Assembly (NCBI RefSeq): GCF_046736345.1
Contig: NZ_CP157210.1
Coordinates: 1,674,001 to 1,738,000 of the forward strand
Source of the DNA: Hyphococcus formosus
Lineage (GTDB): Bacteria; Pseudomonadota; Alphaproteobacteria; Caulobacterales; Parvularculaceae
Length of the DNA stretch: 64,000 bases
Reading direction: 5' to 3'
Shown piece after piece: positions 17,340 to 26,434 of the stretch. A program made the position numbers and the translations under genes. Each line of letters starts with the position of its first letter. Position 1 is the stretch's first letter. The notes below the pieces were generated by a model. It made no database searches and was not told the origin of the DNA. It saw nothing but the letters and a program-made list of their open reading frames with translations.

Positions 17340-20300
17340 GTGGCGAATTTTTTCATCTCGCGTCCGATTTTTGCTGTCGTATTGGCGATCATTGCGATGC
17401 TCGCCGGTATAATCAGCCTACTGAACCTACCGGTCGAGCAATATCCTGACATCGCACCTCCAGCGGTAACGATCACCGCCACCTACCCCGGCGCATCAGC
17501 AAAAGCGGTGGAGGATGCTGTCACGCAGGTTATCGAACAACAAATGAAAGGTATCGATAACCTCCGCTATATATCCGCAAGTTCAAGCTCTGATGGTGCC
17601 ATGTCGATGACATTGACCTTTGAGTCTGGAACTGACCCTGATATTGCGCAGGTACAAGTTCAGAACAAACTCGCTCTTGCAACTCCGCTTTTACCAGCAG
17701 AAGTGCAGCGTCAAGGCGTCATCGTGGACAAGGCACAAACCGGCTTCCTGATGATCGTCGCTCTTTCGAGTGAAGATGGCTCATATTCGCAAACCGATTT
17801 GGCGGACTACATCGCGTCGAATATGCAAGATCCATTAAGCCGCGTACCCGGTGTCGGTGCGATCCAGCTCTTTGCGTCACAATACGCAATGCGAATTTGG
17901 CTGGACCCGTTTCAACTGGCGAATTATGGCCTATCCCCGAATGATGTCGTTGCAGCCGTTCGTGCACAGAACACCCAGGTAACCGGCGGCGAAATTGGCG
18001 GCGGACCAATCGTTGAAGGCCAACAGTTAAACGCGACAATCACCATTCAATCATTGATGCAGACTCCAGAGGAGTTTCGCGCGATCGCGCTTCGCACTCT
18101 CGAAGATGGCTCACAGGTGACTGTTGGGGATGTTGCAACCGTAGAACTCGGCAGCGCAAATTATACCCGCTTTGGTGAATTTATGGAGAGACCAGCCGCG
18201 GGTATGGCAGTCCAGCTAGCCACTGGTGCAAATGCATTGGAAACGGCCGAAGCGGTCAAAGAGCGTGTTGCGGAACTTGCTGAATTCCTTCCGCCAAAAA
18301 TGACCGTTGTAAGCCCTTATGACACCACTCCTTTCATTAAGGAATCGATCAAAGAGGTTGTAAAAACCCTGATCGAGGCGGCGATATTCGTTTCGATCAT
18401 TATGTTCTTGTTCCTACAGAACATGCGGGCGACAGCAATCGTCATGATCACTGTTCCCGTCGTGCTTTTAGGCACGATGGCAATTCTTCTTGCCCTTGGA
18501 TTCTCGATTAACACTCTTTCAATGCTCGCGATGGTTCTTGCAATCGGACTTCTAGTCGATGACGCGATCGTCGTAATCGAAAATGTCGACCGCATCATGG
18601 AAGAAGAGAAACTCCCGGCGAAGGAAGCAACCCAAAAAGCCATGGGAGAAATCTCGGGCGCATTGGTCGGTATCGGTGCGGTTCTTTCCGCGGTGTTCAT
18701 ACCTATGGCATTTTTCGGCGGAACTGCCGGGGTCATCTATCGCGAGTTTTCGGTCACGATTGTATCGGCAATGGTGCTTTCGGTCATTACCGCCATCATC
18801 CTGACCCCTGCCCTTTGCGCCGTCCTGTTAAAACCAGTCGACAAAGAACTTCATGCACAACCCGGCACACTAAAATATGCGCTTTCATTCCCACTCCGCT
18901 TGTTCAATCGCGTATTTAATGCGGGTGCAGAGAAACATCTGAGCGGCACGAAAACTTTCATACGCCGTGCGCCACGTTTCTTGTTCATTTTCATCGCGCT
19001 TACGGCAGTTACCGGCTTTTCCTTTACGCGGCTTCAAGGCGCATTTTTACCGAATGAAGATCAAGGCATCATGATGGTGATGACACAGCTTCCGGCCGGT
19101 GCCACATTTGAGCGGACAATGGCCGTTAATGATCAGGTCGAGGACTATCTTCGTGAAGGTGAAAAAGAAACCGTCGAGACTTATTTTACACTCGCGGGAA
19201 TGAGCTTTTCCAGTGTCGGTCAGAATGTCGGCCTCGCCTTTATCAATTTGAAAGATTGGGAGGAACGTAAAGGCGCGGACGAGCATGTTCAGGCTGTTAT
19301 TCAACGCGCCATGGGAGCATTTCAGGGTATTCGCGACGGCCAAGTATTTGCCTTTTCGCCGCCTGCTGTTCCCGGTCTTGGCCAAGCGGAAGGTTTTGAC
19401 TTTTACCTGCAAGATCGCGGCGGAAAAGGTCATGCAGCGCTCATCGAGGCACGTAATCAACTGCTCGGCATGGCCGCGCAAAACCCCACCCTTGTTGGGG
19501 TACGCCCAAACGGTTTGAATGATGTTCCGCAATTGAAGATTGATGTCGATCAGCAAAAAGCTCAAGCAATGGGCCTGTCGATTGATACAATCAATTCATC
19601 AATCGCAACCGCTATGGGAAGTCTGTATGTCAATGATTTCCTTGATCGTGGGCGGATCAAACGGGTCTACATTGCGGCGGATTCAAAATTCCGCAAAACG
19701 CCTGAAGACCTGAATTTGTGGCGTATTCCAAACGCATCCGGCGAATTGGTCCCGTTTTCGGCATTCGCAGATGTGTCTTGGACAAAGGGGTCGCCCAAGT
19801 TAGAGCGCTATAATGGTGTTTCCGCGGTGCAAATTCTTGGTGCCGCAGCAGCGGGCATCAGTTCCGGCCAAGCGATGAATGAGATTGAAAAAATCGCCGC
19901 CGCGCTCCCGGATGGGTTTGGCATTGAGTGGACTGGTGTTTCCGCAGAGGAACGCGAATCCGGTGCCAAGACACCGATGCTTTATGCGCTCTCTATTTTG
20001 GTCGTATTTCTTTGCCTTGCAGCACTCTATGAAAGTTGGAGCATTCCGATCTCGGTTCTCATGGTCGTGCCATTAGGCGTCATGGGCGCGACCTTTACCG
20101 CCCTGTTCTCAGGTCTTGCCAACGATATCTTTTTCCAAGTTGGCCTACTGACCACCATTGGATTGTCCGCGAAGAATGCAATCTTGATTGTGGAATTCGC
20201 AAACATTCTTGAAGAGCGCGGAAGAACCGCAGTTGAAGCAGCGATTGAGGCCGCGCGTACGCGCCTTCGCCCGATCTTGATGACCTCATTTGCATTCGGC

Positions 20301-20501
20301 TTGGGCGTAACGCCACTGGCCCTCAGTTCAGGCGCAGGTGCCGCGGGCCGTAATGCAATCGGCACCTCAGTTCTGGGCGGTATGATTGCGGCTTCATTGC
20401 TAGGATTGTTCTTCACCCCACTATTTTACGTATTGGTCCGCCGGTTTTTCGGTGGTGCCAAGACGCAAACCGCAAATACCACTGAACCTCAGGAAATATA
20501 A
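17340..20501 (+). CDS. RND multidrug efflux transporter (AcrB/MexB type)
   Basis: A 1053-residue HAE1-family proton/drug antiporter starting MANFFISRPIFAVV at a GTG with AGAAGG upstream. Membrane segment 4 carries the paired Asp of the proton relay in GLLVDDAIVVIENV. Two large periplasmic porter regions and the expected twelve membrane segments are present (e.g. FIKESIKEVVKTLIEAAIFV, GLSAKNAILIVEF). Length is normal. It exports hydrophobic or amphiphilic compounds with the adaptor and channel on either side. Confidence 0.96.
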   Translation: MANFFISRPIFAVVLAIIAMLAGIISLLNLPVEQYPDIAPPAVTITATYPGASAKAVEDAVTQVIEQQMKGIDNLRYISASSSSDGAMSMTLTFESGTDPDIAQVQVQNKLALATPLLPAEVQRQGVIVDKAQTGFLMIVALSSEDGSYSQTDLADYIASNMQDPLSRVPGVGAIQLFASQYAMRIWLDPFQLANYGLSPNDVVAAVRAQNTQVTGGEIGGGPIVEGQQLNATITIQSLMQTPEEFRAIALRTLEDGSQVTVGDVATVELGSANYTRFGEFMERPAAGMAVQLATGANALETAEAVKERVAELAEFLPPKMTVVSPYDTTPFIKESIKEVVKTLIEAAIFVSIIMFLFLQNMRATAIVMITVPVVLLGTMAILLALGFSINTLSMLAMVLAIGLLVDDAIVVIENVDRIMEEEKLPAKEATQKAMGEISGALVGIGAVLSAVFIPMAFFGGTAGVIYREFSVTIVSAMVLSVITAIILTPALCAVLLKPVDKELHAQPGTLKYALSFPLRLFNRVFNAGAEKHLSGTKTFIRRAPRFLFIFIALTAVTGFSFTRLQGAFLPNEDQGIMMVMTQLPAGATFERTMAVNDQVEDYLREGEKETVETYFTLAGMSFSSVGQNVGLAFINLKDWEERKGADEHVQAVIQRAMGAFQGIRDGQVFAFSPPAVPGLGQAEGFDFYLQDRGGKGHAALIEARNQLLGMAAQNPTLVGVRPNGLNDVPQLKIDVDQQKAQAMGLSIDTINSSIATAMGSLYVNDFLDRGRIKRVYIAADSKFRKTPEDLNLWRIPNASGELVPFSAFADVSWTKGSPKLERYNGVSAVQILGAAAAGISSGQAMNEIEKIAAALPDGFGIEWTGVSAEERESGAKTPMLYALSILVVFLCLAALYESWSIPISVLMVVPLGVMGATFTALFSGLANDIFFQVGLLTTIGLSAKNAILIVEFANILEERGRTAVEAAIEAARTRLRPILMTSFAFGLGVTPLALSSGAGAAGRNAIGTSVLGGMIAASLLGLFFTPLFYVLVRRFFGGAKTQTANTTEPQEI

Positions 20502-20503
20502 TC

Positions 20504-21940
20504 ATGAGCCACTCGATCAAAATTGGCTTTGGCCTGTTCAGCCTGCTCTTCGCTAGTGGATGTGCAACGATGGCCCCGGATTATAACCGCCCGGAAAGTG
20601 TCGTGAACGATGTCATTTCCTATTCCGAGGGTGGTGACATGATCAATCAACTTTATGACTGGAAGGCAGTGTTCCCCGACCCGACGTTGCAGCGATTAAT
20701 CAACGTTGCCCTGAAGAATAATCGCGATGTTCGAATTGCGACGCTCAATGTCGAGCGCGCGCGCGCAGCCTATCAAATTCAGCGTTCGGATAGCCTGCCA
20801 TCGATATCTGCAAATGGCACCTACACCCGCCAACATTTCGGCGAGAATGCTTCCGCAAATGGCACGGCGTTCTCATCAGGTAGTGAAATCGATATTGAAC
20901 AATTCTCCGCAAACGCCGGGGTCAGTGCATATGAGCTCGATTTATTTGGCCGGGTTCGCAGTTTGAACCGACAGGCGCTAAACAATTATCTTGCCACCGA
21001 TGAAGAACGCAAAACGGCCGAAATCCTCCTCGTCTCAGAGGTCGCAAACGCCTATTTGCGTTTAATTTCCGACCGGGAGCTTTTGCAAATTGCGAAAGAC
21101 ACCGCAGATAGTCAGGAAGCCTCACTAAACCTCACAGAACTCCGTGTTGAAAACGGCATCGGAACAGATCTCGACGTACAGCGGGCGATCACGTCCATTG
21201 AACGCGCAAAAGCAGACGTGGCAATTCTGGAAGCGCAGACCGCACGCGACGTAAATGCGTTGCAATTGTTGCTAGGCGTGTCAGAGCTACCATCGCTTAA
21301 TGCTGACCGACGTCTTGAAGATATTGCGATCGCCCGGTCATTGCCTGATGGGGTCCCGTCAGGTGTGTTGCTGTCGCGTCCCGATGTCATTGCTGCGGAA
21401 AATCGTTTGATAGCGGCTAACGCAAATATCGGCGCTGCGCGCGCTGCTTTTTTCCCACGCATCCTCTTAACTGCGAGTGCCGGTTCATCGACGGCGGAGC
21501 TGTCTGACCTGTTCGCGAGTGGGACTGGCGTCTGGAATTTTTCACCGTCGATTTCGCTACCCATATTCACCGGCGGCCGAAATCGCGCTCAATTGAAAAG
21601 TGCCAAGATAGATCGCGACATCGCCCTTTCCGAATATGAAAAGGCGATTCAGACAGCCTTCCGTGAGGTCGCCGATGCCTTGGCGACGCGTAACACGATC
21701 GATGCGCGCCTCTCCGCGACGAAAAAACTGGCACAGGCATCAGCGAACACGTTTTTCTTGTCGAATAATCGATTCGAAAACGGTGTTGACGATTATCTTG
21801 CCGTACTGGATGCGCAGCGCGCGGACTATGCAGCACGACAAGAACTCGTGGCGGCTCAGTTAGCGGAGGCAGTGAATGTAATTGAAATTTTCCGTGCGCT
21901 CGGTGGGCCAGTCAAACTATCGTCAGATCTGTCCTCGTAA
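20504..21940 (+). CDS. Outer-membrane efflux channel lipoprotein (OprM/NodT type)
   Basis: A 478-residue TolC-like channel. The lipobox is in LLFASGCATM (about residues 14-23), then PDYNRPE, the family opening. Two duplicated helical-hairpin halves follow (ALKNNRDVRIATLNVERARA; LLSRPDVIAAENRLIAANANIGAARAAFFPRI is the canonical second-half motif region). It starts 2 nt after the transporter stop. Its 3' end overlaps the convergent glucokinase gene by 18 nt. Confidence 0.95.
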   Translation: MSHSIKIGFGLFSLLFASGCATMAPDYNRPESVVNDVISYSEGGDMINQLYDWKAVFPDPTLQRLINVALKNNRDVRIATLNVERARAAYQIQRSDSLPSISANGTYTRQHFGENASANGTAFSSGSEIDIEQFSANAGVSAYELDLFGRVRSLNRQALNNYLATDEERKTAEILLVSEVANAYLRLISDRELLQIAKDTADSQEASLNLTELRVENGIGTDLDVQRAITSIERAKADVAILEAQTARDVNALQLLLGVSELPSLNADRRLEDIAIARSLPDGVPSGVLLSRPDVIAAENRLIAANANIGAARAAFFPRILLTASAGSSTAELSDLFASGTGVWNFSPSISLPIFTGGRNRAQLKSAKIDRDIALSEYEKAIQTAFREVADALATRNTIDARLSATKKLAQASANTFFLSNNRFENGVDDYLAVLDAQRADYAARQELVAAQLAEAVNVIEIFRALGGPVKLSSDLSS

Positions 21941-22888
21941 AGCTGGCGAGCGGGCTTGCCGATCGAGCCGGTCCGCCGCACCGAACAATGCGGCATGATC
22001 ACGAATAATCAGACGGATCGGAATTGGTTCCATATAGCTCCGCATGGTGCCTTTTCCGCAAAAACGATCCGTAAATTTGCTCGCTAGCAGGAGTTTGGTG
22101 ATATTGGGTAAGATCCCGCCCGCAAGGATAACCCCGCCCCGCGCGCCGGTAGACAACACTGCATCTCCAACAACTTGCCCCAATATCTCAAAAAAGAGAT
22201 TCAAACTATCCATCGCCGCTTGGTCATGCCCCTCTTCTGCCGCTAGCGTAATCGCTTCCCCGCTATGAAGGGGCGATGATGACAATGATCGGTAAATTTC
22301 TACGAGGCCATTCCCGGACAAAAGGCGTTCAACCATTATATCAGGATTTGACACCTCCAAAGCCGCAACGAGTTTCTTCTGACGTTCGCCCACGGGGGCA
22401 AAGCGGACGTGGCCGCCTTCCGTCGCGATCACTTCAGACCCTAAAATAATGGCCTGACCAAGTCCCGTGCCGGGGCCGATGATTAATGTCGGCTTTCCCT
22501 TTTCTACTATGCCGGCTTTGATCTCCAGAAAATCCTGATCAGTCAAAAATTTTATCCCCTCCGCCAGAGCGACAAAGTCATTAACCAGTTCAAACCTTTC
22601 TAGCTTGAGCGTCTTCCGAACATTTTCCGCATTGAGGTGCCATTTCGAATTTGTAAAAGTGACCTCGCCGTCAATTATCGGCCCCGCAACAGCAAAACAG
22701 GCACAACCGGGGCTGAAGCTGGATAGCTGTAGATATTCTTTTGCCACATCGATAGCGGAATTATGTTTTGCAACCTCATAGCGACGGATTTCGGATAGTG
22801 AATACGTATCATCGACACGTTGAGCGATTGCAAAACGTGCGTTTGTTCCCCCAATATCGGCAACCAATATCTGATCAGTTGACGGCAC
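21923..22888 (-). CDS. glk: Glucokinase
   Basis: A 321-residue hexokinase-fold kinase phosphorylating glucose with ATP. It has LVADIGGTNARF (ATP phosphate loop), CACFAVAGPI, NSKWHL, LVNDFVALAEG (catalytic Asp), IIGPGTGLGQA, TEGGHVRFAP and GGVILAGGILPNI. The GTG at 22888 lies about 9 nt after a GGAG. The gene converges on, and overlaps, the efflux channel gene. No sugar transporter is adjacent. Confidence 0.93.
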   Translation of the reverse strand: MPSTDQILVADIGGTNARFAIAQRVDDTYSLSEIRRYEVAKHNSAIDVAKEYLQLSSFSPGCACFAVAGPIIDGEVTFTNSKWHLNAENVRKTLKLERFELVNDFVALAEGIKFLTDQDFLEIKAGIVEKGKPTLIIGPGTGLGQAIILGSEVIATEGGHVRFAPVGERQKKLVAALEVSNPDIMVERLLSGNGLVEIYRSLSSSPLHSGEAITLAAEEGHDQAAMDSLNLFFEILGQVVGDAVLSTGARGGVILAGGILPNITKLLLASKFTDRFCGKGTMRSYMEPIPIRLIIRDHAALFGAADRLDRQARSPALRGQI

Positions 22889-23072
22889 AATCGAAATCTC
22901 CGCGTTGATTTGCGTTCTCCCATCCTAACCGGGCACGTGCATCAAGGCCATACAGTTATAACCTTCGTATATTTCTTGCTTTTAATGACTGTTTTTGCGG
23001 GTTTTTCTCGGTTCCCTCCTTGCACTGAGCGGTATTCGTCACTTAATAAAATTGTAAGCGGAGGAGAGATTT

Positions 23073-24923
23073 TTGATTGACGCAATCAATCTAGCAATTC
23101 TAATCGGTGCAGGTCTGGTAATCCTCAGTACATTAACCAGCCTGGTCTCTCAACGCATTGGCGCGCCGCTTCTTCTTGTTTTCTTGGGTATCGGCCTACT
23201 CGCCGGTCAGGATGGCCTTTTAGGGATTCAGTTTAATAGTGGCGGAACGGCCTATTTCATTGGTTCTTTAGCGCTTGCGATCATTCTCTTTGATAGCGGT
23301 TTCGAAACCCCTTTGCGCAGCTATCGTCTTGCGGCCGCGCCTGCGTTGACGCTGGCAACGCTCGGCGTTGTTTTGACCGCTGGCCTGATCGGCGTTGCCG
23401 CACATTTTCTCTTCGGCGTAAGCTGGGTCGAAGGGTTTCTCCTCGGTTCAATCGTCGCGTCCACTGACGCTGCTGCGGTGTTTTTCCTTTTGCGTGTGGG
23501 CGGTTTAAAGCTCCGCGATAAAGTTAAGGCGACGCTCGAAGTGGAGTCCGGCGCGAACGACCCGATGGCGATTTTTCTGACGGCCATGTTCGTGGAACTA
23601 GCTGCCGCGCAAAACAATCCTGATTTTGGGTTCAATCTCGGGTTTATTTGGGCTTTTATCGAGCAGATCGGATTAGGCCTCGTAATCGGCGTAATCGGTG
23701 GGGCCGCAGTGGCCGCCCTGTTGAACCGGCTTCGCAGTTTGGATGCGGGCCTTTTCCCGATTGCGGGCCTTTCCACTGCGCTGGTGGTGTTTGCAGCCAG
23801 TGGCCTTCTTGGTGGAAGTGGCTTTCTGTCGGCTTATGTTGCGGGGGTAGTCGCTGGCAACCGCCGTGTCATCTTTCCGCAGCGCATTCGGCGCTTTCAG
23901 GTCGGCATGACATGGCTGGCGCAAATCGGCATGTTCCTGACGCTTGGCCTATTGGCGACGCCCTCTGAATTCGGCGCGATTATTCTACCCGCGATTGCCC
24001 TTGCGATTGTACTTATCTTTTTCGCACGGCCAATCGCGGTCTGGCTATGCTTGCTTCCCTTCAAATTCAAATGGCGCGAAAAGCTATTTGTCGGTTGGGT
24101 CGGGTTACGCGGCGCTGTGTCGATTATGCTCGCAATATTGCCGGGGCTTGGCGGCGTCCAAAATGGCGAAACATTTTTCAATATCGTTTTTGTAATGGTC
24201 CTTGCCTCACTTTTGATCCAAGGGTGGACCATCAGTTTCGCCGCACATCTTCTGAATATGCTACGGCCACACGGGCCGGGATTGCTGGACCGAATTGAGC
24301 TGGAACTGCCAGGTGACGCCGAGCTTGAACTTGTCAGCTATCGAATTCATCCGGAGAGTTCGGTGGCAATTGGTGAGCGGGTTCCCCGCTGGGCACGCCC
24401 GGTTTTGATTATGCGCGGAAGTCGCACATATTCCATCCATAATATTGGTCATCTGAAGGCGGATGATCGCGTATATCTATTCGCCTCACCGCGCCAACTC
24501 GACATTCTCGACAAGATTTATGCGAGCCCGGCAGACCCGGAAAACCCATCCCTTTACGGAGATTTCGTTTTTGATGGCGACATAAAGGTGTCCGACATCG
24601 CGCAGCAATATGGCATCCAGACTGTTGATTTAGAGAGCGACGAGACAGTTGGCCAATATCTGGAGCGAGAATTCAGCGGTGAACCGGTTGTTGGTGATAG
24701 GTTATCGGTCGGAAATGTTGATCTGGTCGTGACCGCAGTCCTTGATGACATGCGGGTAGAGAAAGTCGGTTTGATCGTCGATCCAGAGAGTATTGAGCGA
24801 CCCAGCATGGCGAGACGGTTCACCAATCGAGTTCGTCAATCCATTCGCAAATTCCGGAGCCGCAAAGCGACCGACCCTGCAATTCAGACTACGGAAATCG
24901 AAAAACCGTCTCAGGCCAGCTAG
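23073..24923 (+). CDS. CPA1-family potassium/proton antiporter (CvrA/NhaP2 type)
   Basis: A 616-residue antiporter. The first about 390 residues form the membrane domain; conserved polar residues are in GSIVASTDAAAVF and LEVESGANDPMAIFLT (Asn-Asp pair). The C terminus has a TrkA-C-like domain (LELPGDAELELVSYRIHPES) and a further regulatory domain, as in CvrA. TTG is used as start with GAGGAG about 7 nt upstream. It exchanges K+ or Na+ for H+ at the inner membrane. It stands alone. Confidence 0.9.
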   Translation: MIDAINLAILIGAGLVILSTLTSLVSQRIGAPLLLVFLGIGLLAGQDGLLGIQFNSGGTAYFIGSLALAIILFDSGFETPLRSYRLAAAPALTLATLGVVLTAGLIGVAAHFLFGVSWVEGFLLGSIVASTDAAAVFFLLRVGGLKLRDKVKATLEVESGANDPMAIFLTAMFVELAAAQNNPDFGFNLGFIWAFIEQIGLGLVIGVIGGAAVAALLNRLRSLDAGLFPIAGLSTALVVFAASGLLGGSGFLSAYVAGVVAGNRRVIFPQRIRRFQVGMTWLAQIGMFLTLGLLATPSEFGAIILPAIALAIVLIFFARPIAVWLCLLPFKFKWREKLFVGWVGLRGAVSIMLAILPGLGGVQNGETFFNIVFVMVLASLLIQGWTISFAAHLLNMLRPHGPGLLDRIELELPGDAELELVSYRIHPESSVAIGERVPRWARPVLIMRGSRTYSIHNIGHLKADDRVYLFASPRQLDILDKIYASPADPENPSLYGDFVFDGDIKVSDIAQQYGIQTVDLESDETVGQYLEREFSGEPVVGDRLSVGNVDLVVTAVLDDMRVEKVGLIVDPESIERPSMARRFTNRVRQSIRKFRSRKATDPAIQTTEIEKPSQAS

Positions 24924-24986
24924 ATGGCAATTCGTTGCAATCAGAAAAACTGGCCTGATAGAGCAATATAGTCGAAAAAAATTGTT

Positions 24987-25370
24987 TTGAGACAATCGTT
25001 CAGAATTTGCGAAATAGCATTAGGAACGGCGCTGTGTTCGGCGGCATCATCGCCGGGCGGCCGTCTCAATAACCTGCCGCCTGATGCGTTTTATTCAGTC
25101 GCCAGTGCGGCCAGGTTATTTTTCGTCTTTGATGTACTGTACTCAATTAAAGGCCCCCCATCTGAACAACGCCGTCTTACACGTCATGGCTGGCGAATGG
25201 GTTTTTCATTTTTCCTTGCAACGGGAAGCTTTTTCTTCGGTAACAACCACGTATTGCCGGAAGCATTAAGAACACCTCTCTTTTTGTCAGCGCCCGTATT
25301 ATTGGTGATTCTTTGGACATTCTATTTTTCGGTAAAAGCCAGGTTTTTATCCATTGGCAGGAAAGTATAA
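24987..25370 (+). CDS. Hypothetical membrane protein (uncertain)
   Basis: A 127-residue frame from a TTG start. It has two or three hydrophobic stretches (about 42-54, 73-86, 97-114) and ends in KARFLSIGRKV. I do not recognise it and see no good ribosome-binding site. It might be a decayed gene or a genuine small membrane protein. Its last 49 nt overlap a small opposite-strand frame. Confidence 0.3.
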   Translation: MRQSFRICEIALGTALCSAASSPGGRLNNLPPDAFYSVASAARLFFVFDVLYSIKGPPSEQRRLTRHGWRMGFSFFLATGSFFFGNNHVLPEALRTPLFLSAPVLLVILWTFYFSVKARFLSIGRKV

Positions 25371-25477
25371 TTAACTTGCGGCAATTCGTAATGTCCGGTT
25401 TCGCCCGTATCTTGGGCCTCATGATATCCCTTAAACCCGACAAATAGATCGTCGATTTTGGATAACGGCAAGGTCAT
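25322..25477 (-). CDS. Possible 51-residue hypothetical protein
   Basis: Frame starting MTLPLSKIDDLFVGFKGYHE and ending NLAFTEK. Its mixed composition looks protein-like, and the rest of this stretch between the antiporter and esterase is otherwise empty. No Shine-Dalgarno sequence is visible. It may be the tail of a lost gene. Low confidence. Confidence 0.2.
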   Translation of the reverse strand: MTLPLSKIDDLFVGFKGYHEAQDTGETGHYELPQVNYTFLPMDKNLAFTEK

Positions 25478-25504
25478 TAAAACATTCGGTGAGTTGAACA
25501 AAGA

Positions 25505-26425
25505 TCAATCTAACGCGAAACCGGTCAAAAACGACCCGGCGCGCTGAATCCCTTCATACCCTTGCGGAATTCTTCCAGAAAACGAGACACAACCGTGCAC
25601 GGTGTTGCGCGCCCGGAATACTTCAACCGCGACGCCACTTTTTTTTAAAAGCGCAGCATATTTCTCCCCTTCGTCCTTGAGCGGATCAAGGTCTGGCAGC
25701 AGGATAAAAGTCGGCGGTGTCTGATCGAGTTTCGGACTCAATATCGGAGAAATCCTAGGATCTTCAGGATCGTTTGCATCGCCGCAATACCATGAGGCGG
25801 CACCCAATATCCCGTCTTCGGATAAAAAATATTTTCCCGATCCGAACCGGCGGCGCGACCGATAGCGGGCGGACGGGCGCAAATCGAGCACCGGATAAAA
25901 CAGAGCCTGGCCTCTAATCGCTTTGGCGAAACGTTTGTCGGAACTGATTGCTGCAGCAAGAGTTCCCCCGGCGCTGTCGCCGGCGAGAAACAAAGGCGCT
26001 TCGAATTGAGTCTGCGCCCAGTCCGTTACTGTCACAAGCAACTCATACGCCGCGGGAAACGGATGCTCAGGCGCTTGCGGAAAGTCGGGGACGATAACGC
26101 GCATTCCCGTTTCAGCAGCGATAGCGCGGCACAATGGTGCGTAACATAACGCAGAGCCAAGCGACCAGCCGCCGCCGTGAATGAATAGGATCGAACCAAC
26201 TGCAGAATTTTGCACCGGTTCGACAATGAGCGCATTCGTTCGATGGTCTTCTGAAGCGATTTCAATCCAGTCTTCGCGCGTTGGCACCGCCGCGCCGGCG
26301 GTCCAGGCGCTGAAGACCCGGTCATAGGTGGCGCGCACGACATCGATGTCCTCGCTGCCGCGCGTCAATGCCGGTTCTGCCGCTAAATCTTTAAGGACTG
26401 CGCGCGTGGCTTTATCTGCCCCCAT
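25505..26425 (-). CDS. Alpha/beta hydrolase, hormone-sensitive-lipase-like esterase
   Basis: A 306-residue carboxylesterase-type enzyme. HGGGWSLG (83-90) forms the oxyanion hole and GDSAGG (149-154) holds the nucleophile Ser. An Asp in LLPDLDPLKDEG and a His in NTVHGCV complete the triad. No signal peptide, so cytoplasmic. Its start is 9 nt after the TonB receptor stop, so the two are likely one transcript and the esterase may act on the imported compound. Confidence 0.88.
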   Translation of the reverse strand: MGADKATRAVLKDLAAEPALTRGSEDIDVVRATYDRVFSAWTAGAAVPTREDWIEIASEDHRTNALIVEPVQNSAVGSILFIHGGGWSLGSALCYAPLCRAIAAETGMRVIVPDFPQAPEHPFPAAYELLVTVTDWAQTQFEAPLFLAGDSAGGTLAAAISSDKRFAKAIRGQALFYPVLDLRPSARYRSRRRFGSGKYFLSEDGILGAASWYCGDANDPEDPRISPILSPKLDQTPPTFILLPDLDPLKDEGEKYAALLKKSGVAVEVFRARNTVHGCVSFSGRIPQGYEGIQRAGSFLTGFALD

Positions 26426-26434
26426 TGGCCGCCC